NCBI GenBank assembly: GCA_003694235.1
Contig: RFKO01000223.1
Location: 1-7,128 of the forward strand
Direction: 5' to 3'
DNA: 7,128 bases
DNA from: Anaerolineae bacterium
GTDB lineage: Bacteria > Chloroflexota > Anaerolineae > Anaerolineales > UBA11858
Made by a program: the position numbers and the translations under genes. Shown here piece after piece: positions 1 through 5,653 of this stretch. Under the pieces are notes generated by a model, which saw nothing but the letters and a program-made list of their open reading frames with translations, made no database searches and had not been told where the DNA came from. The number at the start of each line of letters is the position of its first letter. The first letter of the stretch is position 1.

Positions 1-534
1 GCGCTGAGGGTCGTTGAGCGCCGGGGCGCGGTCGGTGCCTGTGCCATTATCGCCGTGGCAGATGGCGCAGGTGCTTGCAAACAACAGCGCGCCGCGCGCC
101 GCGTCGGGCTCGAAGGCTGCAGGCTCGATCTCCGGCGCGGTGGGTTCCCAGGAGCGCAGGTAAGCCACCACATCGCGGACATCCTCATCGGTCAGCGGGC
201 CGCCGAATTCCACGCTCCAGGCGGGCATCTGGGTGTTCGGGATGCCGGAACGAATGACGGAGAAGAGAATTTCGTCCAGCGTGTTTTTCAGCAATTTCTT
301 GTTGTTGAGCGCCGGGCCGACGCCGCCTTCGCCCTCAAAGCCGTGGCAGGCCGCACACTGGTTCTCGAAGACCTGTTTGCCGCGCTTGACGCGCTCGGTC
401 GCAATGTCGTCGGCTGCATGGGCGAGGCGGGTCGATTCGCCCACCCAATATACGCTAAAACCGATAATGATGAGGAGCGTGATGATCAAACCGGCCAGCG
501 CCAGACGACCATAATCTGGTTCGTTTTTGTTCAT
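1..534 (-). CDS. Diheme cytochrome c, membrane-anchored, electron acceptor of the bc complex (C-terminus cut by window edge)
   Basis: The frame reads from ATG at 534-532 to the window edge without a stop, giving 178 visible residues. An uncleaved-looking N-terminal helix (about residues 11-31, preceded by R10) anchors the protein with its bulk outside. Two cytochrome c domains follow: CAACH at 60-64 with a probable distal Met at M103 (TQMPAW), then CAICH at 156-160 in a second domain that is cut off before its Met ligand. The domains resemble class I c-type hemes of the kind fused to or accompanying menaquinol-cytochrome c reductases. The gene lies 12 nt after the Rieske stop, with GGAGG at 540-544 and 5 nt of spacing to the start. 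It probably takes electrons from the Rieske cluster and passes them to a terminal oxidase or soluble cytochrome; the acceptor is not visible here. Heme count and membrane anchoring are read directly, and the partner role is inferred from the operon. Confidence 0.93.
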   Translation of the reverse strand, partial: MNKNEPDYGRLALAGLIITLLIIIGFSVYWVGESTRLAHAADDIATERVKRGKQVFENQCAACHGFEGEGGVGPALNNKKLLKNTLDEILFSVIRSGIPNTQMPAWSVEFGGPLTDEDVRDVVAYLRSWEPTAPEIEPAAFEPDAARGALLFASTCAICHGDNGTGTDRAPALNDPQR

Positions 535-546
535 TGCCGCCTCCCG

Positions 547-1026
547 TTATGCTCCGGTCAACTGAGATTTGTCGAATTTGTTGCGCTGGATGGGGGAACT
601 GGTGTCCACCCAGACCTCGCCGCTGCGAATTTCGCTGGGGAAGTAGTCGAGCGGGCGCGGCGCCGGCCCGCCGATGACCTCGCCCACTTTGTTGTACAGC
701 GATCCGTGGCAGGGGCAGTGAAACTGGCCTTCTTCCTCCACCCACGGGACGGCGCATCCCAGGTGGGTGCACTTCTGCCACAGCGCGATGATGCCGTCCT
801 CTGTGCGCGAGATGTAGAAGCGCCCTTTGAGGATGCGGTTGATGCTGCCGATGGCAAATTCCTCGATTCGGCCGGCGTACACCAGCCCTCCGAAGCCGCC
901 GCTGGATACCGGTTTGATGAATTTCAAGAACGCTACCGCAGCCTGGGCGAAGAACAGCGCCAGCGAACCCGTCCAGGCGATTCCCAGGAACTGACGCCGT
1001 GAGAGTTTCTTTTCTTTTTCAGCCAT
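547..1026 (-). CDS. qcrA: Rieske [2Fe-2S] iron-sulfur subunit of a bc-type quinol oxidoreductase
   Basis: The protein has 159 residues. It opens with a twin-arginine signal-anchor (S9-R10-R11-Q12-F13-L14) followed by a hydrophobic helix at about 18-37, so it is expected to be Tat-exported folded and to stay tethered. The Rieske cluster motifs are complete: CTHLGC at 86-91 (ligands C86 and H88, disulfide C91) and CPCHGS at 104-109 (ligands C104 and H107, disulfide C106), followed by a G-P-A-P-R-P-L turn at 120-126. It takes one electron from quinol at the outer Qo site and passes it to cytochrome c. The start at 1026 was chosen because AGGAG (1035-1039) lies 8 nt upstream. An ATG 27 nt earlier would run into the preceding gene and has no ribosome-binding site. 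The gene lies 11 nt after the subunit IV stop and 12 nt before the diheme cytochrome c. Length and motifs are normal for the family. Confidence 0.97.
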   Translation of the reverse strand: MAEKEKKLSRRQFLGIAWTGSLALFFAQAAVAFLKFIKPVSSGGFGGLVYAGRIEEFAIGSINRILKGRFYISRTEDGIIALWQKCTHLGCAVPWVEEEGQFHCPCHGSLYNKVGEVIGGPAPRPLDYFPSEIRSGEVWVDTSSPIQRNKFDKSQLTGA

Positions 1027-1034
1027 GATGCGCT

Positions 1035-1039
1035 CTCCT
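1035..1039 (-). promoter_or_regulatory. Shine-Dalgarno AGGAG of the Rieske gene
   Basis: The minus strand reads AGGAG, 8 nt before ATG at 1026. It overlaps the TAG stop of subunit IV (1040-1038), so ribosomes finishing that gene sit on this site. It decides the Rieske start at 1026 over the in-frame ATG at 1053. Confidence 0.75.
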
Positions 1040-1814
1040 ACAGATTGTCCCATGGACTATAACCGCCGGGCATGTCCCACGGCCAGTACAGCTTGAAGCC
1101 CGGCCCGCGGAACAGGAAACCGGTCAGGGTAAACACAATCGCACTGACAAACAGCATGGTGAACAGCACCAGCATGATCTCGCGGGGCGTGGGCTTTTTG
1201 GTGATGACAAAGAGGACGAACAAAGGGAGAAGTACGAGGACGCCCATTACCACCGCCGGAATGATGGTTTGCAGCAGGAAATCCGGGAGGCGGCCTCGCA
1301 GCAACTCGCGCGGCGGGAAGGTGGAGTCCAGGAAGATGTATGTGGGCATCACGATCAGGGCATACAGTGCGGTGTAGAGCGTGATGCGCTTGCCGCGCGC
1401 AGAGGTGAACCAGACGCCTGATCCGGTGCGATCGTTATCCAGGTAGGGGATGGAGATCACGAACAACACCATCAGCGTGGGCAGCAGGACGGCCATCAAG
1501 GTGGGGTGGCCGTGCTCCAGCATTTCCTGCAATCCCATGAAGTACCAGGGGGCCTTGGCCGGATCGGTTGTGGTGTTGGGGTTGGCGATCTCCTCCAGGG
1601 GCGCGTTGACGGCCAGCGACATCCCCAGCAGGACGACGATCACGCCCAGGGTGAGCAACAGTTCAATCAGCGCAACCGCCGGAAAAGCGAAGATGGTGTT
1701 GTCCGGGCCGCGGTCGGCCATGGTGGTCGGCGCTTTGACCAGTTCCACCAGGGAGTAGGTTTTGGTGGGCGCGGTTTCCGGGCTAAAGGATTCGGGTTTG
1801 GTTTTCTCAGCCAT
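1038..1814 (-). CDS. Cytochrome b C-terminal part (subunit IV-like) of a bc-type quinol oxidoreductase
   Basis: The protein has 258 residues and matches the C-terminal half of cytochrome b, encoded separately as in split b6f-type complexes. A roughly 40-residue soluble N-terminus is followed by about five hydrophobic helices (near 43-67, 104-125, 144-162, 179-204 and 212-235); the usual subunit IV has three. The Qo-site region reads [13 protein letters not shown] (87-99) at the place of the PEWY/PDWY motif, so the standard acidic residue of that tetrapeptide is absent. The KAPWYF form is, from memory, common in menaquinol-oxidising homologues. With the preceding subunit it forms the quinol-oxidising and quinone-reducing membrane core. 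The start at 1814 has AAGGAG (1821-1826) 6 nt upstream, and its ATGGCTGA overlaps the end of the upstream gene by 8 nt, indicating translational coupling. Identity is secure. No single gene symbol fits, because Bacillus qcrC is a fusion with cytochrome c. Confidence 0.94.
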   Translation of the reverse strand: MAEKTKPESFSPETAPTKTYSLVELVKAPTTMADRGPDNTIFAFPAVALIELLLTLGVIVVLLGMSLAVNAPLEEIANPNTTTDPAKAPWYFMGLQEMLEHGHPTLMAVLLPTLMVLFVISIPYLDNDRTGSGVWFTSARGKRITLYTALYALIVMPTYIFLDSTFPPRELLRGRLPDFLLQTIIPAVVMGVLVLLPLFVLFVITKKPTPREIMLVLFTMLFVSAIVFTLTGFLFRGPGFKLYWPWDMPGGYSPWDNL

Positions 1815-2562
1815 TGTTTTCTCCTTCATCCAGTTCGTCGGGGGCATCCTGTGCGGCCAGGCCGCCGTCTTTGCGCACGCGCCAGATGTGCAGAGATGTG
1901 ATCAGAGCAATGGCCGCCGGGATGATCATGATGTGCAGCGCATAGAAGCGAGTCAGCGCTTCCTGCCCGACCTCCGGGCCGCCCAGCAGGGTGATGCGCG
2001 CCGTCGGGCCAAGGCCAGGGGCGTACCCCGCCACGCTGGTGCCCACGGTGATCGCCCAGTAGGCCAGCTGATCCCAGGGGAGCAGGTAGCCGGTGAAGCT
2101 GGCACCCAGCGTCATCAGCAACAGGATCACACCAACCACCCAGTTGAACTCGCGGGGCGGTTTGTACGCGCCGGTGTAGAACACCCGCGCCATGTGGAAG
2201 ACCACCACGATCACCATCAGGTGCGCGCCCCAGCGGTGCATGTTGCGCAGCAATTGCCCAAAGGGCACCTGCGTCTGTAGTGTGAGGATGTACCCATAGG
2301 CACGCTCGACGGTCGGGGCATAGTAAAACATCAGCAGGATGCCGGTGACGGTGAGCACGCCAAACACAATCGCCGCGATGATGCCCAGCCCGAAGGAGTA
2401 CGACCATTTCAGGCTTTTGCGGTTGACTTTCACCGGATGCAGGTGGAAGAAAATGTTGGTGGTCATCACCAGCGAGCGGTCCAGAGGGTTATCCGGCCAC
2501 CCGTGGCGGAAAAACGACCGCCAGACGCGGGAATTGACGATAAACTCTTTCAGCCTTTGCAT
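1807..2562 (-). CDS. qcrB: Cytochrome b6-like N-terminal cytochrome b subunit of a bc-type quinol oxidoreductase
   Basis: The protein has 251 residues and four core helices (about 57-82, 113-131, 141-160 and 208-227). It carries two b hemes: ligand pairs H109/H123 (13 residues between) and H210/H225 (14 between). The 14-residue gap in the fourth helix is the b6-type spacing. Other family marks are NIFFHLHP at 36-43, HRW at 109-111 and GYLLPWDQ at 158-165 in the quinol-site cd region. The protein contains no cysteine, so the covalent heme ci of b6f complexes, which needs a Cys near the N-terminus, cannot form. It carries electrons across the membrane between the quinol-oxidising and quinone-reducing sites. 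AGGAG at 2571-2575 lies 8 nt before the start. The gene is 19 nt after the flavoprotein and overlaps the next gene by 8 nt. Confidence 0.96.
   Translation of the reverse strand: MQRLKEFIVNSRVWRSFFRHGWPDNPLDRSLVMTTNIFFHLHPVKVNRKSLKWSYSFGLGIIAAIVFGVLTVTGILLMFYYAPTVERAYGYILTLQTQVPFGQLLRNMHRWGAHLMVIVVVFHMARVFYTGAYKPPREFNWVVGVILLLMTLGASFTGYLLPWDQLAYWAITVGTSVAGYAPGLGPTARITLLGGPEVGQEALTRFYALHIMIIPAAIALITSLHIWRVRKDGGLAAQDAPDELDEGENNG
1821..1826 (-). promoter_or_regulatory. Shine-Dalgarno AAGGAG of the subunit IV gene, inside the cytochrome b6-like gene
   Basis: The minus strand reads AAGGAG, 6 nt before ATG at 1814. It lies within the last codons of the upstream gene and fixes the start at 1814 over the in-frame ATG at 1847, which has no comparable site. 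Confidence 0.75.
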
Positions 2563-2581
2563 GTTTGTCTCTCCTCTTGTG

Positions 2582-4630
2582 CTATTCCGCGTAGGACAGC
2601 TCTTCTTTGAAGCGGAAGGCTTCCATGGTAATCGCGTCGGTGGGACAGCGTTCGGCGCACAGGGCGCAGCGGGTGCAGGTTTCGTCGTTCTTCAGCATGG
2701 CTGCCACCGTGGGAGAATCCTCTTGCTGGAAAAAGGCCAGCGGTTTGCCGAGTTGCGCTTCGACCACTTTATCCAGCAGCTCGTCCCCTTCGATTTTGTC
2801 CAGGGTGACGATTTTCAGGCAATCCCAGGGGCAGACGTCCACACAGGCGTTGCACAGAATGCACTTGCTGCCATCGAAGATGGTGTTGACGCTGCATTCC
2901 AGGCAGCGGCTGCCTTGTTCGGCCGCCTGTTCGACCGAATAGCCCAGCTCAATCACGCTGATACCCGTGCGGCGATCGAGCGGTAGCGAGGGCACCTTCC
3001 TCCGTTCGAGTTTGGTCCAGTTCTCGAACATCACATGGTTGGGCAAATTGGTCCACTCGGTTTTGACCTCGACTTTGAGCTGCTTGCCCTGGATGTACTC
3101 CTCGATGCCCAGGGCGGCCACGTGCCCGTGGCGCACGGCGTCGATGATCAGCTTGGGGCCGTAGGCCACATCGCCGCCGGCGAAAACATCGGGGGCGGTC
3201 GTCTGACCGGTCTCGGGGTTGACTTTGACAAAGCCGCGCGGCGTGATTTCGACGTCATCCGCGCCGCCCAGCACCTCCAGGTCGGCCTGCTGGCCGATGG
3301 CCAGGATGACCGTGTCGCACTCCCAGACTTCTTCGCTGCCGGGGATGAACTTGGGGTTGAAGCGGCCGTTCTCGTCGAAGACCGAGGCCACCTTGATGAC
3401 TTCCAGGCCGGTGACTTTGCCGCCCTTCCCCAGGATGCGGTTGGGGCCGGTGCGGGGGAAGAGCTGGATTCCTTCTTCCAGCGCTTCTTCCACTTCGATC
3501 TTGGAGGCCGGCAGCTCGTCCCAGTCCTCCAGGGCGATCATGCGCACGTCCGCTACGCCCAGACGCAACGCCGTGCGGGCCACGTCGAAGGCGGTTTTGA
3601 CCGATTCGGATTCTTCGTCGCTGGCTGCGTCCAGGGCTTGCTGCTGCTCCGGGGTGGGCTGTCCCAGGCGCAGGGCGGTGCGGGCGGCGTCCATCGCCAC
3701 GTCGCCGCCGCCGACGACCAGCACGCGCTTGCCCAGTTTGACCTTGTAGCCCAGGTTGTAATTGAGCAACAGGTCCACCGCGGTGATCACGCCGTCGAGA
3801 TCAGCGCCCTCGATGTTGATCATGCGTCCTTTCATCAGGCCAACGCCCAGGTAAACGGCGTCGAATTCGCGGCGCAGTTGCGGCAAAGTGATGTCTTTTC
3901 CGATGGGGGTGTTGTAGCGGATTTCCACGCCCATATCCAGGATGGACTGGATTTCCGCGTCCATGGCCTGCTGGTCAATGCGGTACACCGGCACGCCGTA
4001 GCGCATCATACCGCCGGATTTCGGGCCGGCCTCGAAGATGGTGACTTTGTGTCCCAGCAACGCCAGATCGTGTGCCACAGCCAGGCCGGAGGGCCCGGCG
4101 CCGATCACGGCGATGCGACCGATTTTGCGCCCTGGCTGCTTTGCCAGGCGCTCCAGTTCGGCGCGCGACCAGCGCACCGGTGAGTAGATTTGCGGTGCGC
4201 CGGTGCCGGGCACGTCGCGGCAGGAAGAGAGTTTTTTGCCGATTTTGGCGGAGAACACCGGATAGTCGGGGTTGACCTCGATGCTCTCTGTAGAGATTAG
4301 GTCGGCGCCGGGGAGACGTTGCCCGGCCTCCGGGCCGTAGTGCTCGGTGAGCACGCGTTTGATCGGACGAATGGCGATCGGCTCGAAGTCCGGCCCGATG
4401 TCGCCGCGGCGGCAGGCTGTCTCACAGGGCGCGCCGCAAATGCGGCCGCATACCGTGGAAAGCGGGTTGGGGTCGTGGGCGATCTCGTATCCCAGTTTGA
4501 TTTCGCCGCGGGCTATGGCGGTGACGTAGGCGCGGGCGTCGGTGTGTACCGGGCAGGCTGCCTGGCATTTGACCATCTTGCGCCAGTCGTCGGTGTCATA
4601 GATTTTCACTTTGTAGCGGTAATCGCTCAT
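2582..4630 (-). CDS. GltD/NfnB-type FAD-dependent pyridine-nucleotide oxidoreductase with N- and C-terminal [4Fe-4S] motifs
   Basis: The protein has 682 residues and no signal peptide or membrane helix, so it is cytoplasmic. Its order is: (1) an N-terminal module with C22, C26, C61, C65, C69 and C73, the two-cluster pattern of dihydropyrimidine dehydrogenase and glutamate synthase small subunit; (2) an FAD fold with GAGPSG at 177-182; (3) a pyridine-nucleotide fold with GGGDVA at 307-312; (4) the closing FAD segment with FAGGD at 483-487; (5) a tail with C576/C579, a [4Fe-4S] motif C590/593/596/600 and another C652/655/658/662. The family moves electrons between NAD(P)H, flavin and iron-sulfur centres. 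Two oddities: about 35 extra residues (324-358) after the nucleotide-binding helix end in a repeat of ARTALRLG, and the YRR-x-MPA stretch typical of NADPH-using relatives reads ALEDWDELPA (366-375), hinting at NADH or a changed substrate. The gene leads the bc operon, with AGGAG at 4637-4641 and 6 nt spacing. The family is clear. Its partner and reaction direction are inferred, and a glutamate synthase role is unlikely because no large subunit is in view. Confidence 0.92.
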   Translation of the reverse strand: MSDYRYKVKIYDTDDWRKMVKCQAACPVHTDARAYVTAIARGEIKLGYEIAHDPNPLSTVCGRICGAPCETACRRGDIGPDFEPIAIRPIKRVLTEHYGPEAGQRLPGADLISTESIEVNPDYPVFSAKIGKKLSSCRDVPGTGAPQIYSPVRWSRAELERLAKQPGRKIGRIAVIGAGPSGLAVAHDLALLGHKVTIFEAGPKSGGMMRYGVPVYRIDQQAMDAEIQSILDMGVEIRYNTPIGKDITLPQLRREFDAVYLGVGLMKGRMINIEGADLDGVITAVDLLLNYNLGYKVKLGKRVLVVGGGDVAMDAARTALRLGQPTPEQQQALDAASDEESESVKTAFDVARTALRLGVADVRMIALEDWDELPASKIEVEEALEEGIQLFPRTGPNRILGKGGKVTGLEVIKVASVFDENGRFNPKFIPGSEEVWECDTVILAIGQQADLEVLGGADDVEITPRGFVKVNPETGQTTAPDVFAGGDVAYGPKLIIDAVRHGHVAALGIEEYIQGKQLKVEVKTEWTNLPNHVMFENWTKLERRKVPSLPLDRRTGISVIELGYSVEQAAEQGSRCLECSVNTIFDGSKCILCNACVDVCPWDCLKIVTLDKIEGDELLDKVVEAQLGKPLAFFQQEDSPTVAAMLKNDETCTRCALCAERCPTDAITMEAFRFKEELSYAE

Positions 4631-4710
4631 CTGTTTCTCCTCTGCGGTTGTGTGCTAAAATTCACAGCGCATGTTTGATCGTACCGGTAAGTAAAGGAAA
4701 GAGGTTATAA
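4631..4710. promoter_or_regulatory. Divergent intergenic region, presumed promoters for the bc operon (minus) and the small lipoprotein (plus)
   Basis: These 80 nt separate two genes with opposite 5' ends, so both transcripts probably start here. Ribosome-binding sites sit at each edge: AGGAG at 4637-4641 (minus) and an AAAGGAAAGAGG stretch at 4693-4704 (plus). An AT-rich TAAAAT at 4656-4661 could be a plus-strand -10 element, but no convincing -35 was found. TACCGGTA at 4682-4689 is a perfect 8-bp palindrome and might be an operator core. Only the divergent arrangement and the ribosome-binding sites are solid. Confidence 0.45.
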
Positions 4711-5130
4711 ATGCTCAAAAAACTGTTTGCTCTCCTGGCGATCTTGTTGCTGACCGGTTGTTCTGCCCGTGAGCGGGCTCAACCGCTGGCTCCTGATGCG
4801 TTGCCCAGCCAGGTGCCCGACTTGAGCGGCTCGTATGTGGTCAACGGTTTCGATCCGTTGGGCACGGAGTATGGAGGGCATTTGACCATCAAGCCCGGCC
4901 CGGTGGAGGGGGAGTACCTTCTTCAGTGGATCGTGGTAGGCAGTATCCAGGAAGGCCGGGGCCATGTGGAAGGCAATCAGCTGATCGTTGAGTGGCACAC
5001 CGTTGAAGGGATGGCTGAGAGCCAGGGCACGGCGGTTTACACAATCACCCAGGCTGGCGAGTTATACGGCTACCGCATGATCCAGGGCGAGGCGCGCAAG
5101 GGCACGGAAAATGCTTTCCCGAATGATTGA
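4711..5130 (+). CDS. Small secreted lipoprotein of unknown function
   Basis: The protein has 139 residues and a type II signal peptide: K3-K4, a leucine-rich core at 5-14 and the lipobox LTGC at 14-17, with lipidation expected on C17. The mature part is rich in alternating beta-like segments with Gly/Tyr turns (LSGSYVVNGFDPLG at 38-51, then Y-x-G-x-L-T-I). This recalls small beta-barrel or sandwich domains that databases sometimes label fibronectin-binding or lipocalin-like; the resemblance is from memory and weak. It has no cysteine beyond the lipobox, no CxxCH and no metal motif, so it is unlikely to be a redox protein. It is the only plus-strand gene in the window, divergent from the bc operon and convergent with the cytochrome c lipoprotein. 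A purine-rich ribosome-binding stretch lies 6-17 nt upstream. It might be an assembly or accessory factor, but that rests only on position. Confidence 0.85.
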   Translation: MLKKLFALLAILLLTGCSARERAQPLAPDALPSQVPDLSGSYVVNGFDPLGTEYGGHLTIKPGPVEGEYLLQWIVVGSIQEGRGHVEGNQLIVEWHTVEGMAESQGTAVYTITQAGELYGYRMIQGEARKGTENAFPND

Positions 5131-5132
5131 CA

Positions 5133-5163
5133 GCTGGGGCTGCCGAACCCCGGCAGCCCCAGC
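5133..5163. terminator. Strong hairpin between convergent genes, probable bidirectional terminator
   Basis: A perfect 13-bp GC-rich inverted repeat (arms 5133-5145 and 5151-5163, 5-nt loop) lies in the 44 nt between the stops of the plus-strand lipoprotein and the minus-strand cytochrome c. Neither side has a long T run (CATTTG on plus, TGTCAAT on minus), so it is a strong stem with weak tails. It could end transcription from both sides or protect mRNA 3' ends. Confidence 0.75.
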
Positions 5164-5174
5164 CATTTGCGTGC

Positions 5175-5546
5175 TTACTTGAGCGTGAGCAAGAATGCTA
5201 CCAGCTGGTCAACCTGTTCGGGGGTCAACTCGTCGCCCCAGACATTGGGCATGGTGTCGGCCGGGAAGCCTTCCACGACCTGGGCGTTCGGATCGAGGAT
5301 GGATTCGCGGATGTAGGCCTCGTCGGCGCGGGAAGCAATGCCGGCCAGCGAGGGGCCGACGATGACCACCCCCGGCTCCAGCGAGTGGCAGGTGACGCAT
5401 CCTGGCTGTGTGCCGATAACCTGCTGGTTGAACAGCTCCTTCCCCAGCGCAGCGGGGTCTTGGGCCGAGCTGCCACCGCCACCGCAGGCGGCCAGCGCCA
5501 GCGTCAGGATGACCAGCAACGAGGTGAGGGACAAGATTTTCTTCAT
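5175..5546 (-). CDS. Monoheme cytochrome c lipoprotein
   Basis: The protein has 123 residues. A lipoprotein signal peptide (K2-K3, hydrophobic core 4-19) ends in the lipobox LAAC at 18-21, followed by a flexible Gly/Ser linker (G22-S27). This places the protein on the outer face of the membrane, tethered by lipid at C21. The heme site is CVTCH at 50-54, and M99 (DTMPN) is the probable distal ligand, followed by the usual C-terminal helix. The stretch CHSLEPGVV-x-VGPS recurs almost unchanged in the C-terminal domain of the neighbouring upstream fusion protein, so the two heme domains are paralogues. AAGGAG at 5554-5559 lies 7 nt before the start. The gene is 107 nt after the fusion gene in the same direction and ends at the shared hairpin. 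It is likely an electron shuttle between the fusion protein or bc complex and an oxidase; this is inferred from context. Confidence 0.94.
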   Translation of the reverse strand: MKKILSLTSLLVILTLALAACGGGGSSAQDPAALGKELFNQQVIGTQPGCVTCHSLEPGVVIVGPSLAGIASRADEAYIRESILDPNAQVVEGFPADTMPNVWGDELTPEQVDQLVAFLLTLK

Positions 5547-5560
5547 AGTGAAACTCCTTG

Positions 5561-5590
5561 ATTGGTTTGATACGGTTTATTGGTTGTATC
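5561..5590. repeat. Paired imperfect repeats upstream of the cytochrome c lipoprotein, possible operator
   Basis: ATTGGTTTGATAC (5561-5573) recurs as ATTGGTTGTATC (5579-5590), an 18-nt offset. The same stretch holds an inverted pair GATAC (5569-5573) and GTATC (5586-5590). It lies in the 107-nt gap (5547-5653) just upstream of the minus-strand cytochrome c start, where a promoter or operator would sit. No clear -35/-10 pair was found in this gap, so function is a guess. Confidence 0.3.
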
Positions 5591-5653
5591 TTCCAGTTGC
5601 CAGGGCAACCGGTAACTCTCCACCGCCAGTGTGGGGCGAAGGGTTTGACAGAT

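Noticed and set aside
55..1002. Long open frame on the plus strand (315 codons)
   Set aside because: It runs antisense to the diheme cytochrome c and the Rieske gene, whose motifs are complete, and its product shows no recognisable domain. It is a GC-rich codon-usage shadow.
1051..1053. Earlier ATG for the Rieske gene
   Set aside because: It would extend into the coding region of subunit IV without a ribosome-binding site, while the ATG at 1026 has AGGAG at good spacing directly before the Tat signal.
1845..1847. Earlier ATG for the subunit IV gene
   Set aside because: It adds 11 residues overlapping the cytochrome b6-like gene and lacks a good ribosome-binding site; the ATG at 1814 has AAGGAG at 6 nt.
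1762..2280. Plus-strand frame opposite the cytochrome b genes
   Set aside because: Antisense to the cytochrome b6-like and subunit IV genes; the His/Gln-rich product looks like an artefact of the opposite strand.
3035..4183. Long open frame on the plus strand (382 codons)
   Set aside because: It is fully antisense to the flavoprotein, and the translation is His/Val/Asp-rich without motifs. The minus-strand frame has intact FAD, nucleotide and cluster motifs.
2582..4630. Flavoprotein as a true glutamate synthase small subunit
   Set aside because: No large glutamate synthase subunit is in view, the protein has extra C-terminal ferredoxin motifs and it leads a bc operon; a respiratory role fits better.
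5127..5561. Plus-strand frame starting at the end of the small lipoprotein
   Set aside because: It covers the terminator hairpin and runs antisense to the cytochrome c lipoprotein; it has no domain.
5596..5609. GTTGCC-AG-GGCAAC palindrome as a terminator of the fusion gene
   Set aside because: The loop is only 2 nt (or the stem 5 bp with a 4-nt loop) and no T run follows on the minus strand; too weak to call.
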